Positions 25,413 to 36,820 of a stretch of DNA of 64,000 nt are shown here, in pieces (position 1 is the first letter of the stretch; each line of letters opens with the position of its first letter). A program made the position numbers and the translations under genes. The stretch is taken from the NCBI RefSeq assembly GCF_021442325.1, contig NZ_CP087879.1, forward strand, positions 372,001 to 436,000, read 5' to 3'. Origin of the DNA: Agromyces marinus. Lineage in GTDB: Bacteria; Actinomycetota; Actinomycetes; Actinomycetales; Microbacteriaceae. The notes beneath the pieces are model-generated. The model had not been told where the DNA came from and made no database searches. It saw only the letters and a list, made by a program, of their open reading frames with translations.

Positions 25413-26654
25413 ATGCGGGTGAACAGGAAGAGCCTCCTCGCGGCCGGAGCCGTCGCCGTCGTTGCGACGCTGGGACTCGCGAGCTGCGCCGGCGGCGACT
25501 CGGGCAGCGGCGACAACGGCGCGAGCGCCGAAGGCGGAACGCTGACCGTCTGGGTCGACGCGGAGCGCGTCGACGCGCTCAAGGGCGCGGCCGACGCCTA
25601 CACGGAGGAGACCGGCGTCGAGGTCGAGATCGTCGGCAAGGACAACGCCACCATCAAGGACGACTTCATCCAGCAGGTGCCGACGGGCGAGGGCCCCGAC
25701 ATCACGATGGGTGCCCACGACTGGCTGGGCGAGCTCTCGACCAACGGCGTCGTCGCGCCGCTCGAGCTCGGCGACTCGGCCGCCGACTACCTCCCCGTCG
25801 CGATCGACGCGGCGACCTACGAGGGCACCGTCTACATGCTTCCGTACGCCGTCGAGAACATCGCCGTGCTGCGCAACGCCGACCTCGTCGCCGAGGCCGC
25901 CACGAGCTTCGACGACATGATCGCCAAGGGCAAGGCCGCCGGCCTCGACCAGCCGTTCGTCGTCGAGCAGGGCGCCGAGGGCAACCCGTACCACCTCTAC
26001 CCGTTCCAGACGGCGTTCGGCGCCCCGGTGTTCGGCACGAACGACGAGGGCTACGACCCCACCGACCTCCAGCTCGGCAGCGAGGGCGGCATCGAGTTCG
26101 CGACCTGGCTCGGCGGCCAGGGCAAGACCGGCACCGGCGTCTTCAACACCGACATCGACGGGAACATCGCGAAGCAGGCCTTCCTCGACGGCACCGCCGC
26201 CTTCTGGCTCACCGGACCGTGGAACGTCGGCTCGGCACTCGACGCGGGCCTCAACGTCGCGATCGACACCGTTCCCAGCCCGACCGGTGAGGCCGCTTCG
26301 CCGTTCGCCGGCGTCAAGGGCTTCTTCGTCTCCTCGGAGTCGGAGAACAAGGTCGCCGCGAACGACTTCCTGGTCAACTACATCGGCACGGAGGACGTGC
26401 AGCTCGACCTCTTCGAGGCCGGCAACATCCTCCCCGCGCTGAGCGCCGCGGCCGAGACCGCCTCGAGCGACCCGATCATCGAGGGCTTCGCGGCCGTCGG
26501 TGCCGAGGCCGTCCCGATGCCCGCCATCCCCGCCATGGGTTCGGTGTGGCAGTACTGGGGCATCGCCGAAGCCTCGATCATCAACGGCGAGGACCCGACG
26601 GCGACCTGGGAGAAGCTCACCGCCGACGTCCAGGCTGCGATCGACGCCAGGTAG
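25413..26654 (+). CDS. maltose/maltodextrin-type solute-binding lipoprotein
   Basis: The 413-residue product starts at ATG 25413 with GAAGGG upstream; an earlier in-frame ATG would spoil the signal peptide. The signal peptide ends in a lipobox (GLASC). The mature part resembles MalE/GanO-type proteins: ADAYTEETGVEVEIVGKDN, GPDITMGAHDWLGEL, LPYAVENIAVLRNADLV and FLDGTAAFWLTGPWNV. It feeds the two permeases that follow. The adjacent alpha-glucosidase indicates an alpha-glucoside substrate such as maltodextrin or trehalose-like sugars. Confidence 0.93.
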   Translation: MRVNRKSLLAAGAVAVVATLGLASCAGGDSGSGDNGASAEGGTLTVWVDAERVDALKGAADAYTEETGVEVEIVGKDNATIKDDFIQQVPTGEGPDITMGAHDWLGELSTNGVVAPLELGDSAADYLPVAIDAATYEGTVYMLPYAVENIAVLRNADLVAEAATSFDDMIAKGKAAGLDQPFVVEQGAEGNPYHLYPFQTAFGAPVFGTNDEGYDPTDLQLGSEGGIEFATWLGGQGKTGTGVFNTDIDGNIAKQAFLDGTAAFWLTGPWNVGSALDAGLNVAIDTVPSPTGEAASPFAGVKGFFVSSESENKVAANDFLVNYIGTEDVQLDLFEAGNILPALSAAAETASSDPIIEGFAAVGAEAVPMPAIPAMGSVWQYWGIAEASIINGEDPTATWEKLTADVQAAIDAR

Positions 26655-26660
26655 AGCCGA

Positions 26661-26700
26661 GACTCCGGACCGGATGCCGCGCGGCATCCGGTCCGGAGTC
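26661..26700 (+). other. perfect 40-bp palindrome between binding-protein and permease genes
   Basis: Positions 26661-26680 and 26681-26700 are exact reverse complements with no spacer (left arm GACTCCGGACCGGATGCCGC). It begins six bases after the stop codon. There is no T-run; an RNA stem here would protect the upstream message or reduce read-through into the permease genes. Such a perfect inverted repeat could also form a cruciform in DNA. Confidence 0.85.
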
Positions 26701-26756
26701 ACTCGTATCGCGGAACGCCGATCGGCGAGCGCGACCGAAGAGCAAGAGAGCAGCAG

Positions 26757-28378
<1,622 letters not shown>

Positions 28379-28379
<1 letters not shown>

Positions 28380-29365
28380 TGGCCGACCAGACCCCGGTCC
28401 CCGGCAGCCAGCGGGGCCTGCTCATCGGCGGACTCCGCGAGGAGCATGCCGCGGCGCGCGGCGGTGGCGATCCGGAACTCGCGCGCACGACGACCTCGGG
28501 CAAGCGCCCCTTCCGGTTCGGCCGCTGGTTCAGGGCGACCGGATGGCGCCACGTCGTCGGCATCGTCACGGTCGCGTTCGCCCTGTTCCCGGTCGTGTTC
28601 GTGATCTCGTCGTCGCTCAACCCGAACGGCACCCTCACCGGGTCGAACGCCCTGTTCTCGAAGATCGGGCTCGACGCGTACGCGCGGATCCTCACGAACC
28701 CGCAGGTTCCGTTCACGACCTGGTTCGGCAATACGCTCATCATCGCCGGGGTCACCGCGCTGCTCACGGTGTTCCTCGGTGCCCTTGCCGCCTACGCGTT
28801 CTCGCGCATGCGCTTCACCGGCCGCCGCTTCGGCCTCATCACGATCGTCGTCGTGCAGATGTTCCCGCAGATGCTCGCGGTCGTCGCGATCTTCCTCGTC
28901 ATGAGCGCGATCAGCGACTGGTTCCCGGCGATCGGCCTGAACACGCACATCGGCCTGATCATGGTCTACCTCGGCGGCGCGCTCGGCGTGAACACCTACC
29001 TCATGTACGGGTACTTCAACACGGTCCCGGCATCCATCGACGAGGCAGCGAAGATCGACGGCGCAAGCCATGCGCGCATCTTCTTCACGATCATCCTGCG
29101 ACTTGTCGCCCCGATCCTCGCCGTCGTCGCGCTGCTGTCGTTCATCTTCTCGGTCAACGAGTACGTCATCGCATCCGCCCTGCTCATCGACACCGAGAAC
29201 CAGACCCTCGCCGTCGGGCTGACCAAGCTCGTCTCGAACCCGCGCTACGCGGACTGGGCTGCGTTCTCGGCCGGGGCCGTGATCGCTGCGTTGCCGGTCG
29301 TCGTGCTCTTCCTGTACCTGCAGAAGTACATCGTCGGCGGGCTGTCTGCGGGGTCGGTGAAGTAG
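28379..29365 (+). CDS. MalG-type ABC importer permease
   Basis: The 328-residue product has a hydrophilic N-terminal tail of about 55 residues, then six membrane helices beginning at HVVGIVTVAFALFPVVFVIS. The EAA loop is PASIDEAAKIDGASHARIFFTIILR. It forms the importer channel with the MalF-type protein. The ATG overlaps the preceding TGA. It is the last gene of the operon, which has no dedicated ATPase subunit. Confidence 0.93.
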
Positions 29366-29529
29366 TCGGCGGGTGCCGCGCGATCGAGCCCCAGCCGGGC
29401 GAGCGCAGCGCGGCCGAGCTGGGGACGGCGAGCCCGCGCGTGGCCAAGGGCCGATAGCATGGCGCGGATGCCGCCCCGGAGCCGGGCGCGCGACCCGAAC
29501 CCGCGACATCCGCTCGCCCAGGAGACCCG

Positions 29530-29955
29530 ATGGACACGCCCGCCCAGCCCGCCACTCAGGCCCACGCCCAGCCTGCCATGCAGGCCCAGCCCGCCCAGCC
29601 CTACGCGCCCGCGCAGCAGCCCGGGGTCGCCCCCGTCGGGTACCAGGGCGCACCCGGGTGGGTTCCGACCGTCGCGCCCCCGCAGAACGTGCTCGCCTGG
29701 GTCTCGCTCAGCGTCGGCCTCGGCGCGTTCCTGTTCGGACCCCTCGCCTCGATCGCCGCGATCGTGTGCGGCCATATCGCGCGCCGGCAGATCCGCGAGC
29801 GGGGCGAGCAGGGAGCCGGTGCCGCGCTGACCGGGCTCATCCTCGGCTACTCGCTGGCGGCCCTCATGTTCGTCGGCATCGGGCTCTATGTGCTGATCCT
29901 GGTCGCGGTGTTCTCGGTGCCCGTGATCGTCGACGGGGTGCCGGCGAGCGTCTGA
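29530..29955 (+). CDS. DUF4190 domain membrane protein
   Basis: The 141-residue product has a Gln/Ala/Pro-rich N-terminal 50 residues. Two membrane segments and the DUF4190 pattern follow: NVLAWVSLSVGLGAFLFGP, then ASIAAIVCGHIARRQIRERGEQGAGAALTGLILGY. These proteins are common in actinobacteria and have no assigned role. The upstream 29366-29529 gap shows no gene. Confidence 0.8.
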   Translation: MDTPAQPATQAHAQPAMQAQPAQPYAPAQQPGVAPVGYQGAPGWVPTVAPPQNVLAWVSLSVGLGAFLFGPLASIAAIVCGHIARRQIRERGEQGAGAALTGLILGYSLAALMFVGIGLYVLILVAVFSVPVIVDGVPASV

Positions 29956-30076
29956 GGCAGCTCTGCTCAGGCCCGCACGCGGGCCCCGGTCGGGGGTCGG
30001 CCGACACCGCCGCGCTCGATTTAACGCATGCCGCGCGAGGTGATATTCTCGTGTGGTTGCCGCGACAGTGGCACAC

Positions 30077-30148
<72 letters not shown>

Positions 30149-30181
30149 CTGGTTCTCCCGGCATCGCCGGGGAAGCCGCGC

Positions 30182-30255
30182 GGCGGGGTAGCTCAGGTGG
30201 TTAGAGCACACGGCTCATAATCGTGGTGTCGCGGGTTCGAGTCCCGCCCTCGCTA
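30182..30255 (+). tRNA. tRNA-Met (CAT), elongator type
   Basis: The acceptor GGCGGGG pairs with CCTCGCT allowing G-U pairs. The anticodon loop CTCATAA gives CAT. The anticodon stem lacks the three G-C pairs of initiators, so an elongator tRNA-Met is favoured; tRNA-Ile2 with a modified C34 is the alternative. It lies 33 bp after tRNA-Thr. Confidence 0.93.
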
Positions 30256-30258
30256 CTG

Positions 30259-30282
30259 AAACCCTCGGTTCGCCGGGGGTTT
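30259..30282 (+). terminator. terminator after the tRNA pair
   Basis: The stem AAACCCTCGG / CCGGGGGTTT with a TTCG loop lies four bases after tRNA-Met, followed by TCGTGTTT. Confidence 0.85.
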
Positions 30283-30323
30283 TCGTGTTTCCGCCGGCGT
30301 GCGCTCGCCGCGGCTCCGTGGGG

Positions 30324-31235
30324 TCAGGGCGCCGTGGCCCCTGCCCCGATGCCCACCGTCTGCGGGTAGAGCTCCGCGTTGAACGTGCTCAGTTCCCTCA
30401 GGCATTCGACGATGCGTGCGCCGGCGTAGTGCATCTCATCCCAGACGCCGAAGAGCGTGATGATGAGGTCGCCTGCGGAGGTAGAGATCGGCACGGCGTC
30501 GAGGCCGAACTGCGGGTCGTCGGACAGGACGCAGACGCCGCGGCCGGCGGCCGCGAGCGCCTGTGCGAGCACCGGCGACGTCGTCTCGACGGAAGCGGTG
30601 AAGGCGAGGCCGGCTCTCGCGGCGGCGGAGTCGAGCATCTGCCGGACTCCGTGCGCCCGGCTCATGAGGATGAGCGGTTCCTGGACGAGTTCGGAGATCG
30701 GAACGCCGGTCCGTGAGGCGAGCGGATGCTCCGCGGGCATCTGTGCCCACAGGAACGCGTGTCCGAGCACCATCGATCGCAGCTCGGCGGGTGGGATCCG
30801 TGTGCCGACGGCGAAGTCTGCGTCGCCCCGTTCGACGGCGGCGTAGACGTGCTCGGGCAGGGCTTCGATCGCGTTGCCGATGATGCCGGATGCGCCGGCG
30901 CGCACGATGAACGGCGAGATGACGTCCTTCACGGTCGTCGGCGCGGCGACGACCGTGAGGTCGGAAACGGTCCCGCGGGAGATCGCACGGGCGGTCGCTC
31001 TCGCCTGAGTGGCCCGGGTGAGCAGATCCTCTGCGACAGGCAGGAACGCGCGGCCGGCGGCGGTGAGGCTGAGACCGCGCGCGGAACGCTCGAACAGCTC
31101 GAACCCGAGATCGTGTTCGAGCCGACGGATCTGGCGGCTGAGCGAGGGCTGCGCGACATGCACCGTCGCAGAGGCGCCATGAACGGTTCCGGCCTCGACG
31201 ACCGCGAGGAAATAGCGGAGCAGGCGAAGATCCAT
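30324..31235 (-). CDS. LysR family transcriptional regulator
   Basis: The 303-residue product starts at ATG 31235, with GGAGG at 31241-31245; a longer frame start is rejected because this one gives the canonical MDLRLLRYFLAVVEAG. The HTH is ASATVHVAQPSLSRQIRRLE, and a LysR substrate domain follows from about residue 90. It is divergent from the peptide-type importer operon (31361 onward), so it very likely controls that operon in response to its substrate. Confidence 0.93.
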   Translation of the reverse strand: MDLRLLRYFLAVVEAGTVHGASATVHVAQPSLSRQIRRLEHDLGFELFERSARGLSLTAAGRAFLPVAEDLLTRATQARATARAISRGTVSDLTVVAAPTTVKDVISPFIVRAGASGIIGNAIEALPEHVYAAVERGDADFAVGTRIPPAELRSMVLGHAFLWAQMPAEHPLASRTGVPISELVQEPLILMSRAHGVRQMLDSAAARAGLAFTASVETTSPVLAQALAAAGRGVCVLSDDPQFGLDAVPISTSAGDLIITLFGVWDEMHYAGARIVECLRELSTFNAELYPQTVGIGAGATAP

Positions 31236-31273
31236 CGATGCCTCCAAGGTATCGCTATGACCGCTACTAAGTA

Positions 31274-31302
31274 TTGGCGTGTTATCGCTCGGCGTCCATA
31301 GA
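31274..31302 (+). promoter_or_regulatory. promoter of the Dpp/Opp-type operon
   Basis: TTGGCG (31274-31279), a 17-bp spacer and CATAGA (31297-31302) make a plausible promoter. The bases just upstream (31248-31290) contain two ATCGC repeats (GTATCGCTATG and TTATCGCTC), possible LysR contact sequence. Confidence 0.4.
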
Positions 31303-31360
31303 CTGGCCGAACTTCGCCGCCGAAGCCCAAGTGGTGGCGATCCCACCACTGGAGGCAGTC

Positions 31361-32959
31361 ATGGCAGTCCCCCCGTCGCGAACACGTCGCGCACTCGCAC
31401 TCCTGGCCGCAGGCGCGGCCGGAACCCTCGTGCTCTCGGGCTGCACCGCAGCCGGCGGCGGAGCCGAAGGCCAGGACACGTCGGTGCTCACCGTCGCAGC
31501 CTCGGCGGCCGTGACCACCTGGGACCCGGTCCGATCGTTCTCCACCGAGGCGCTCTACCTCGGCAACGTCTACGAGCCGTTGCTCTGGAAGAACGCCGAG
31601 GGCGCCGACGAGCCCTTCACTCCGGGGATCGCCGAGGCATGGGAGACGAGCGAAGACGGGCTCACCTGGACCTTCACGATCCGCGAGGGCGCCACCTTCC
31701 ACGACGGCGAGCCGGTCGACGCGGAAGCGGTCAAGGCCAGCATCGAGGCCGCCAAGGACCACGCCGGTGCGTCGTTCATCTGGGCGCCGCTCGAATCCAT
31801 CGAAGCACCGGACGCCACGACAGTCGTGATGCACCTGGCGTACTCCGCGCCGATGGACCTCGTCGCAGCCTCGACCTACGGGGCGTGGATCGTCTCGCCG
31901 AAGGCGCTCGCGGCTTCGGCATCCGACGACCAGTATTTCGAAGCCGGTATCGACGCGGGCACGGGACCGTTCACCGTGAAGTCCTACACACCCGGCGAGA
32001 AGGTCGTGCTCGAGGCCTACGACGACTACTGGAATGAGGAATCGGCTCCGCACTACGACATCGTCGATATCGCGATCACCCCCGACGCCGTCACCGCGCA
32101 GCAGATGCTCACCTCCGGCGAGGTCGACCTCGCGACGAACCTCCCGCTCGAGAACATCGACACCGTGGCATCCGATCTCGGTTCCGAGGTGCGGACCGCG
32201 AACTCGCCGTTCAATTTCCTCGCGTACTTCAACACGACCCGCCCGCCGCTCGACGACCCGAAGGTGCGGCAGGCGCTGAGCTACGCCGTGCCCTACGAGG
32301 ACATCATCGAGGTCGGCGGCGCCGGCTACGGCACCCAGTCGCACGGTCCCGTACCGAAGGGGATCTTCCCGTACTCCGAGGACGTGCCCCAGTACAGCCA
32401 GGACCTCGACGAGGCCAAGGCGTTGCTCGCCGAAGCCGGGCACGCCGACGGATTCGACCTGACGCTGACCTATGCGTCCGAGAACTCGGCCGAGGCACGA
32501 TTCGTGCCGCTCATCAAGGACGCCTTCGCGAAGATCGGTGTCACCCTCGACGTCCGAGCGGAGCTGTTCAACCAGCAGTGGGAGAACGCCAAGGCCGACC
32601 CCGCGACCGCCCAGGACATCTTCGTGGTCTACTACTGGCCGACCTACAGCGACGCCGGAGCGGACAACCTCTACTCGCTCTTCCACTCGAGCGACGCGCC
32701 CTTCTTCAACCTCAGCTACTGGAACAACGCCGAGTACGACGCGCTCGTCGATGAGGCCGGAACGCTCACCGGCAGCGACCGGGAGGCTGCACAGGCGAAG
32801 TACGAGGAGGCGATGCGACTGCTCGTGGATCAGGCACCCGGCATCTTCCTCTACGACGCCCAGGCGGTCAGCGTCGCGCCCACGGCGCTCGAGATCGCGG
32901 ACTTCAACGAGAACTACCCGTTCACGACCTTCTTCGCCCCCATCCGGCCCGCGAGCTGA
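31361..32959 (+). CDS. ABC importer substrate-binding lipoprotein, family 5 (Dpp/Opp type)
   Basis: The 532-residue product starts at ATG 31361, with GGAGG at 31351-31355. The signal peptide ends in a lipobox (VLSGC). Family-5 features are TTWDPVRSFSTEALYLGNVYEPL, GIAEAWETSEDGLTWTFTIREG, FHDGEPVDAEAVKASIEAAKD and DDPKVRQALSYAVPYEDI. It binds peptides or similar amides and hands them to the four downstream transporter subunits. A perfect hairpin follows the stop. Confidence 0.94.
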   Translation: MAVPPSRTRRALALLAAGAAGTLVLSGCTAAGGGAEGQDTSVLTVAASAAVTTWDPVRSFSTEALYLGNVYEPLLWKNAEGADEPFTPGIAEAWETSEDGLTWTFTIREGATFHDGEPVDAEAVKASIEAAKDHAGASFIWAPLESIEAPDATTVVMHLAYSAPMDLVAASTYGAWIVSPKALAASASDDQYFEAGIDAGTGPFTVKSYTPGEKVVLEAYDDYWNEESAPHYDIVDIAITPDAVTAQQMLTSGEVDLATNLPLENIDTVASDLGSEVRTANSPFNFLAYFNTTRPPLDDPKVRQALSYAVPYEDIIEVGGAGYGTQSHGPVPKGIFPYSEDVPQYSQDLDEAKALLAEAGHADGFDLTLTYASENSAEARFVPLIKDAFAKIGVTLDVRAELFNQQWENAKADPATAQDIFVVYYWPTYSDAGADNLYSLFHSSDAPFFNLSYWNNAEYDALVDEAGTLTGSDREAAQAKYEEAMRLLVDQAPGIFLYDAQAVSVAPTALEIADFNENYPFTTFFAPIRPAS

Positions 32960-32977
32960 CGCTCGACCCGGTTCCCA

Positions 32978-33009
32978 CGGGTGGGTCCGCGAATGCGCGG
33001 ACCCACCCG
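32978..33009 (+). other. perfect hairpin between binding-protein and permease genes
   Basis: A 14-bp perfect stem (CGGGTGGGTCCGCG and its complement) with an AATG loop lies between the stop at 32959 and the permease start at 33038. It parallels the hairpins at 15754 and 26661. Confidence 0.8.
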
Positions 33010-33037
33010 GCCCCATCTCCCCGACCCAGGAGTCCCC

Positions 33038-34054
33038 ATGTTGCGCTTCCTCGCCGGACGGCTCGGAACCGCGGTGCTCGTGCTCTTCGTCCTGACTCTG
33101 GTGGTCTTCGTGCTCTCGCGCGTGATCCCCGCCGACCCGGCGGTCGTGTACGCCGGGCCCAAGGCGCCACCGGAAGAGCTCGCACGCATCCGCGAGAAAC
33201 TCGGCTTCGACGAGCCGCTCATCGTCCAGTATCTCGACTACCTCGGCGGCCTCGTCACCGGCGATTGGGGCAACTCGCTGGCCACCAAGCGTCCCGTGCT
33301 CGACGAACTCGCCGCTCGGTTGCCGGCGACACTCGAACTGCTGTTCGCTGCGATGGCCATCGCCGTGGTCGTCGGTGTCGTGCTCGGCGTCGTCGCCGCG
33401 AAGCGACCCGGCCGCATGCTCGACGGACTCATCCGATTCCTCGCGATCGGCGGGGTCTCGATGCCCGCGTTCTGGCTCGGCCTCCTGTTGCAGGTGCTGT
33501 TCGTCGGACAACTCAAGGTGCTCCCGGCGACCGGGCAGTTCAGCACCCAGATCGAATACCTCTCGCCGATCACCCCGGTCACCGGGTTCCCGCTGTTCGA
33601 CAGCCTGATCACCGGCAACCAGGTCGCCTACATCGACGGCATCGCCCACCTCGTGCTCCCGGCGATCACGCTCGCGGCCTACCCGCTCGGCCTGGTCGCG
33701 CGGATGACCCGAGCCTCGATGCTCGAGGTCCTCGGGCAGGACTACGTGTTCACCGCGAACGCCTACGGCCTGCGCGACGGGCTCGTCAGATGGAAGCTCG
33801 CGCTGAAGAACGCGATGCCCCCGACCATGACCATCGTCGGTCTGGCAGCGGCCTACACCCTCACCGGCACGTTCTTCGTCGAGGTGGTCTTCAACTGGCC
33901 GGGGATCGGACAGTTCGCCGCTGGAGCGATGCTCGCGGTCGACTACCCGGCGATCATGGCGATCACCCTGCTCGGGGCTGCCGGATACCTCATCGCGAAC
34001 CTCATCGTCGACCTGATCCAGGCCCGGCTCGACCCGAGGGTGAGGCTCGTATGA
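33038..34054 (+). CDS. ABC importer permease, DppB type
   Basis: The 338-residue product starts at ATG 33038 with AGGAG at 33028-33032. Six membrane helices are expected. The DppB N-terminus (MLRFLAGRLGTAVLVLFVLT) and VIPADPA loop are visible, and the ATPase-contact segment is GQDYVFTANAYGLRDGLVRWKLALKNA. The C-terminal VEVVFNWPGIGQFAAGA is typical. Its stop overlaps the DppC-type start. Confidence 0.94.
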   Translation: MLRFLAGRLGTAVLVLFVLTLVVFVLSRVIPADPAVVYAGPKAPPEELARIREKLGFDEPLIVQYLDYLGGLVTGDWGNSLATKRPVLDELAARLPATLELLFAAMAIAVVVGVVLGVVAAKRPGRMLDGLIRFLAIGGVSMPAFWLGLLLQVLFVGQLKVLPATGQFSTQIEYLSPITPVTGFPLFDSLITGNQVAYIDGIAHLVLPAITLAAYPLGLVARMTRASMLEVLGQDYVFTANAYGLRDGLVRWKLALKNAMPPTMTIVGLAAAYTLTGTFFVEVVFNWPGIGQFAAGAMLAVDYPAIMAITLLGAAGYLIANLIVDLIQARLDPRVRLV

Positions 34055-34944
34055 CCGCGTCGACCGCGCTGCCCGCGTTCGTGCCAATGGGCGGCAGCGC
34101 CCTCGGCCGGATCGGCCGGGTCCTGCGCACGGACCGCCTCGCCGCACTGGGTCTCGCACTCATCGCGCTCGTCGTCGTGCTCGCCGTGTTCGGCCCGTGG
34201 ATCGCCCCGTTCCCGGCCGAAGGGTACGGCGAGACGAACGTCGCCCAGCGGGGGCTCGCGCCGAGCGCAGCCCACTGGTTCGGCACCGATCAGCTCGGAC
34301 GCGACATCCTGAGCCGAGTCATCATCGGCGCTCGGCCGGCGCTCACGGTCTCCCTGTCCGTCGTCGCGATCGCAGCGCTCGTCGGCATCCCGCTCGGCGC
34401 CATCGCGGGGTACCGCGGCGGGTGGGTCGACAACGTCCTCATGCGGGTCACCGAGGTGTTCCAGGCGTTCCCGCCCCTGCTGCTCGCGATGGTGACCGTC
34501 GCGATACTCGGGCCGAGCCTCGCGAACGCCGGCCTCGCCCTCGCGATCTGCTGGTGGCCCTGGTACGCGCGACTCGTCCGGGCGGAGGCGCGATCGCTGA
34601 GGGACCGCCCGTTCGTCGAAGCCGCGCGTTCGATCGGCGTGCCGGCATGGCGGATCCTGCCGCGCCACATCCTCCGGAACTGCATGACACCGGTGCTCGT
34701 GCAGGCCACGGTCGACGTCGGCAGCGTCGTCCTCGCCGTCGGCTCGCTCGCGTTCATCGGTCTCGGTGCCCAACCGCCATCGCCCGACTGGGGGCTCATG
34801 GTCGCCGAGGGGCGCGGGCAGATCTTCACGGCGTGGTGGATCTCGACGTTCCCCGGCCTGGCGATCTTCGTGACCGTGCTCGGGTTCAACCTGCTCGGCG
34901 ACTCCCTGCGTGACTTCTTCGACCCGAGACAGGTGAAGCGATGA
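34051..34944 (+). CDS. ABC importer permease, DppC type
   Basis: The 297-residue product starts at ATG 34051, overlapping the preceding stop (ATGA). The DppC pattern is clear: HWFGTDQLGRDILSRVIIGAR, GAIAGYRGGWVDNVLMR and the EAA-like RDRPFVEAARSIGVPAWRIL, then LAFIGLGAQPPSPDWG. It forms the inner-membrane channel with the DppB-type subunit. Confidence 0.94.
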   Translation: MTASTALPAFVPMGGSALGRIGRVLRTDRLAALGLALIALVVVLAVFGPWIAPFPAEGYGETNVAQRGLAPSAAHWFGTDQLGRDILSRVIIGARPALTVSLSVVAIAALVGIPLGAIAGYRGGWVDNVLMRVTEVFQAFPPLLLAMVTVAILGPSLANAGLALAICWWPWYARLVRAEARSLRDRPFVEAARSIGVPAWRILPRHILRNCMTPVLVQATVDVGSVVLAVGSLAFIGLGAQPPSPDWGLMVAEGRGQIFTAWWISTFPGLAIFVTVLGFNLLGDSLRDFFDPRQVKR

Positions 34945-35930
34945 CCGATCTCCTGCACATCGACGACCTCGGGGTCGCGTTCGAGGAGCGCGGCTCCACC
35001 ACGAATCGTCCGGTCCGGGGGATCACCCTCACCGTCGCCGCACGCGAAGTCGTCGGGGTCGTCGGCGAGACCGGGTGCGGCAAGAGCCTCACCGGGCTCG
35101 CCGTTCTGGGCCTGCTGCCGAAGGGCGCCGTTCCGAGCGGGCGCGTCCTCCTCAAGGGCGTCGAGCAGCCGCTCGACGGGAGCGGGTCGGCGCGCGGCGA
35201 CGCGGTGTCGATCGTCTTCCAGAACCCCGGGACCGCCTTCAACCCGGTGTTCACGCTCGGTCGGCAGATGCGCGACGTCGTCGACCGGCATCGCAGGGTC
35301 GACGGCAGACCGCTCGGCAGGGCGGCTTCGAAGGCGCACATCCTGCACTACCTCGAACAGGTGGGGCTGCCCGACCCCGAACGCGCCTACCGGAGCTACC
35401 CGCACGAGCTCTCGGGCGGCATGCTCCAGCGGGCCATGATCGCGATGGCGCTCGTGTGCGAGCCCGAACTGCTCGTCCTCGACGAACCGACGACGGCGCT
35501 CGACGTGACGATCGCCAAGCAGATCCTCGAACTCATCCTGTCGCTCCGCGACCGGTTCGGGTTCGGCGTGCTGCTGATCACGCACAATCTGGGCGTCGTT
35601 CGCGAGGTCTGCGACCGCATCGCCGTGCTCTACGCGGGCCGTGTCGTCGAGACCGGACCCACAGATGCCGTCCTGCAGGCACCCGCCCACCCGTACACGC
35701 GCGGACTGCTGGGTGCGCTCCCGGCACGCCACCGTCCGGGGGACCCGCTCGAGGCGATCCGAGGAGCGGTCCCGGGCAACCTGCTCGGGCTCGAAGGCTG
35801 CTCCTTCCGCGAACGCTGCCCGATGGCCGTCGAGATGTGCGCCTCGGTCGACCCGGTCCTCGACCCGGTCGCGCCGTTGCATGAAGCGGCGTGCATCCGG
35901 GCCGCCGATATCGAGAGGGGACGATCGTGA
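34941..35930 (+). CDS. ABC importer ATPase, DppD type
   Basis: The 329-residue product has Walker A GETGCGKS, Q-loop IVFQNPGTAFNP, signature LSGGMLQR and Walker B LLVLDEPTTALD. The C-terminal oligopeptide-transporter extension has the CSFRERCP...C cluster expected to bind an iron-sulfur cluster. The start overlaps the DppC stop and the end overlaps the DppF start (GTGA). Confidence 0.94.
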   Translation: MTDLLHIDDLGVAFEERGSTTNRPVRGITLTVAAREVVGVVGETGCGKSLTGLAVLGLLPKGAVPSGRVLLKGVEQPLDGSGSARGDAVSIVFQNPGTAFNPVFTLGRQMRDVVDRHRRVDGRPLGRAASKAHILHYLEQVGLPDPERAYRSYPHELSGGMLQRAMIAMALVCEPELLVLDEPTTALDVTIAKQILELILSLRDRFGFGVLLITHNLGVVREVCDRIAVLYAGRVVETGPTDAVLQAPAHPYTRGLLGALPARHRPGDPLEAIRGAVPGNLLGLEGCSFRERCPMAVEMCASVDPVLDPVAPLHEAACIRAADIERGRS

Positions 35931-36820
35931 GCGTGATGCTGGCCGTGGAGAACGTCGTCAAGGTCTTCCGCGCGCACGGGAGCCAGGTCACCGCGGTCGA
36001 CGGGGTGTCGTTCGAGGTCGAGTCGGGGACGACGTTCGGGCTCGTTGGAGAGTCGGGCTCGGGCAAGAGCACGGTCGCGCGCTGCGCGTTGCGGCTCATC
36101 GAGCCGACCTCCGGTGATTCCCGGATCGACGGCGAGCGGATCGGCGCCCTCCGCGGCACGGCGATGCGTCGCCTCCGAGCGCGGACCGGCATGGTGTTCC
36201 AGAACCCGGCGGCGGCGCTGAACCCCCGGCTAACCATCGAGCAGTCGATCGCCGAGCCGTTGCGCACGCATTCGGACCTGCGAGGGCGTGCCCTCGCCCA
36301 GCGGGTCCGCGAGCTGCTCGACGAGGTCGGACTCGCGACGGCCCACGCCGAGCGGCTGCCGCACCAGCTCTCGGGCGGGCAGTGCCAGCGCGTCGGCATC
36401 GCGCGTGCGGTCGCGACCAGGCCCAAGCTCCTGATCCTCGATGAGCCGACGAGTGCGCTCGACGTCTCCGTCCAGGCGCAGGTCCTGAACCTGCTGCAGG
36501 AGCTCCGGCGCGAGCACGCCCTGACGTACCTGTTGATCTCGCACGACCTCGACGTCGTGCGGTACATGAGCGACACCGCAGGCGTCATGCGGAGCGGGCG
36601 CCTCGTCGAGGTCGGCCCGGCGTCCCGCGTCCTGGTGCGTCCGGAGCACGAGTACACCCGCCGTCTGCTCGCCGCGATGCCCGAGACGCCGGGGGCGGTC
36701 CCGCTTCCGGTGCCGGAGCGAGATGCGCCGGGGCGCCTCGCCCCGTCGTCGCGAGCGGATGCCGCCGCAGACGCACGCAGCACCGAACCCGATTCCAGCC
36801 AGAACAGGATCCACTCGTGA
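35927..36820 (+). CDS. ABC importer ATPase, DppF type
   Basis: The 297-residue product starts at GTG 35927, supported by GAGAGGGG at 35913-35920. It has Walker A GESGSGKST, signature LSGGQCQR and Walker B LLILDEPTSALD. The C-terminal 40 residues are low-complexity and lack the cysteine cluster seen in the DppD partner. It drives transport together with the DppD-type ATPase. Its stop overlaps the GTG of the serine hydrolase gene. Confidence 0.93.
   Translation: MSVMLAVENVVKVFRAHGSQVTAVDGVSFEVESGTTFGLVGESGSGKSTVARCALRLIEPTSGDSRIDGERIGALRGTAMRRLRARTGMVFQNPAAALNPRLTIEQSIAEPLRTHSDLRGRALAQRVRELLDEVGLATAHAERLPHQLSGGQCQRVGIARAVATRPKLLILDEPTSALDVSVQAQVLNLLQELRREHALTYLLISHDLDVVRYMSDTAGVMRSGRLVEVGPASRVLVRPEHEYTRRLLAAMPETPGAVPLPVPERDAPGRLAPSSRADAAADARSTEPDSSQNRIHS

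Noticed and set aside
30929..34159. 1076-codon minus-strand open frame
   Set aside because: It lies antisense to the binding-protein and DppB-type permease genes, which have clear family motifs and ribosome sites. The frame has no domain and ends in the LysR gene in a different frame.
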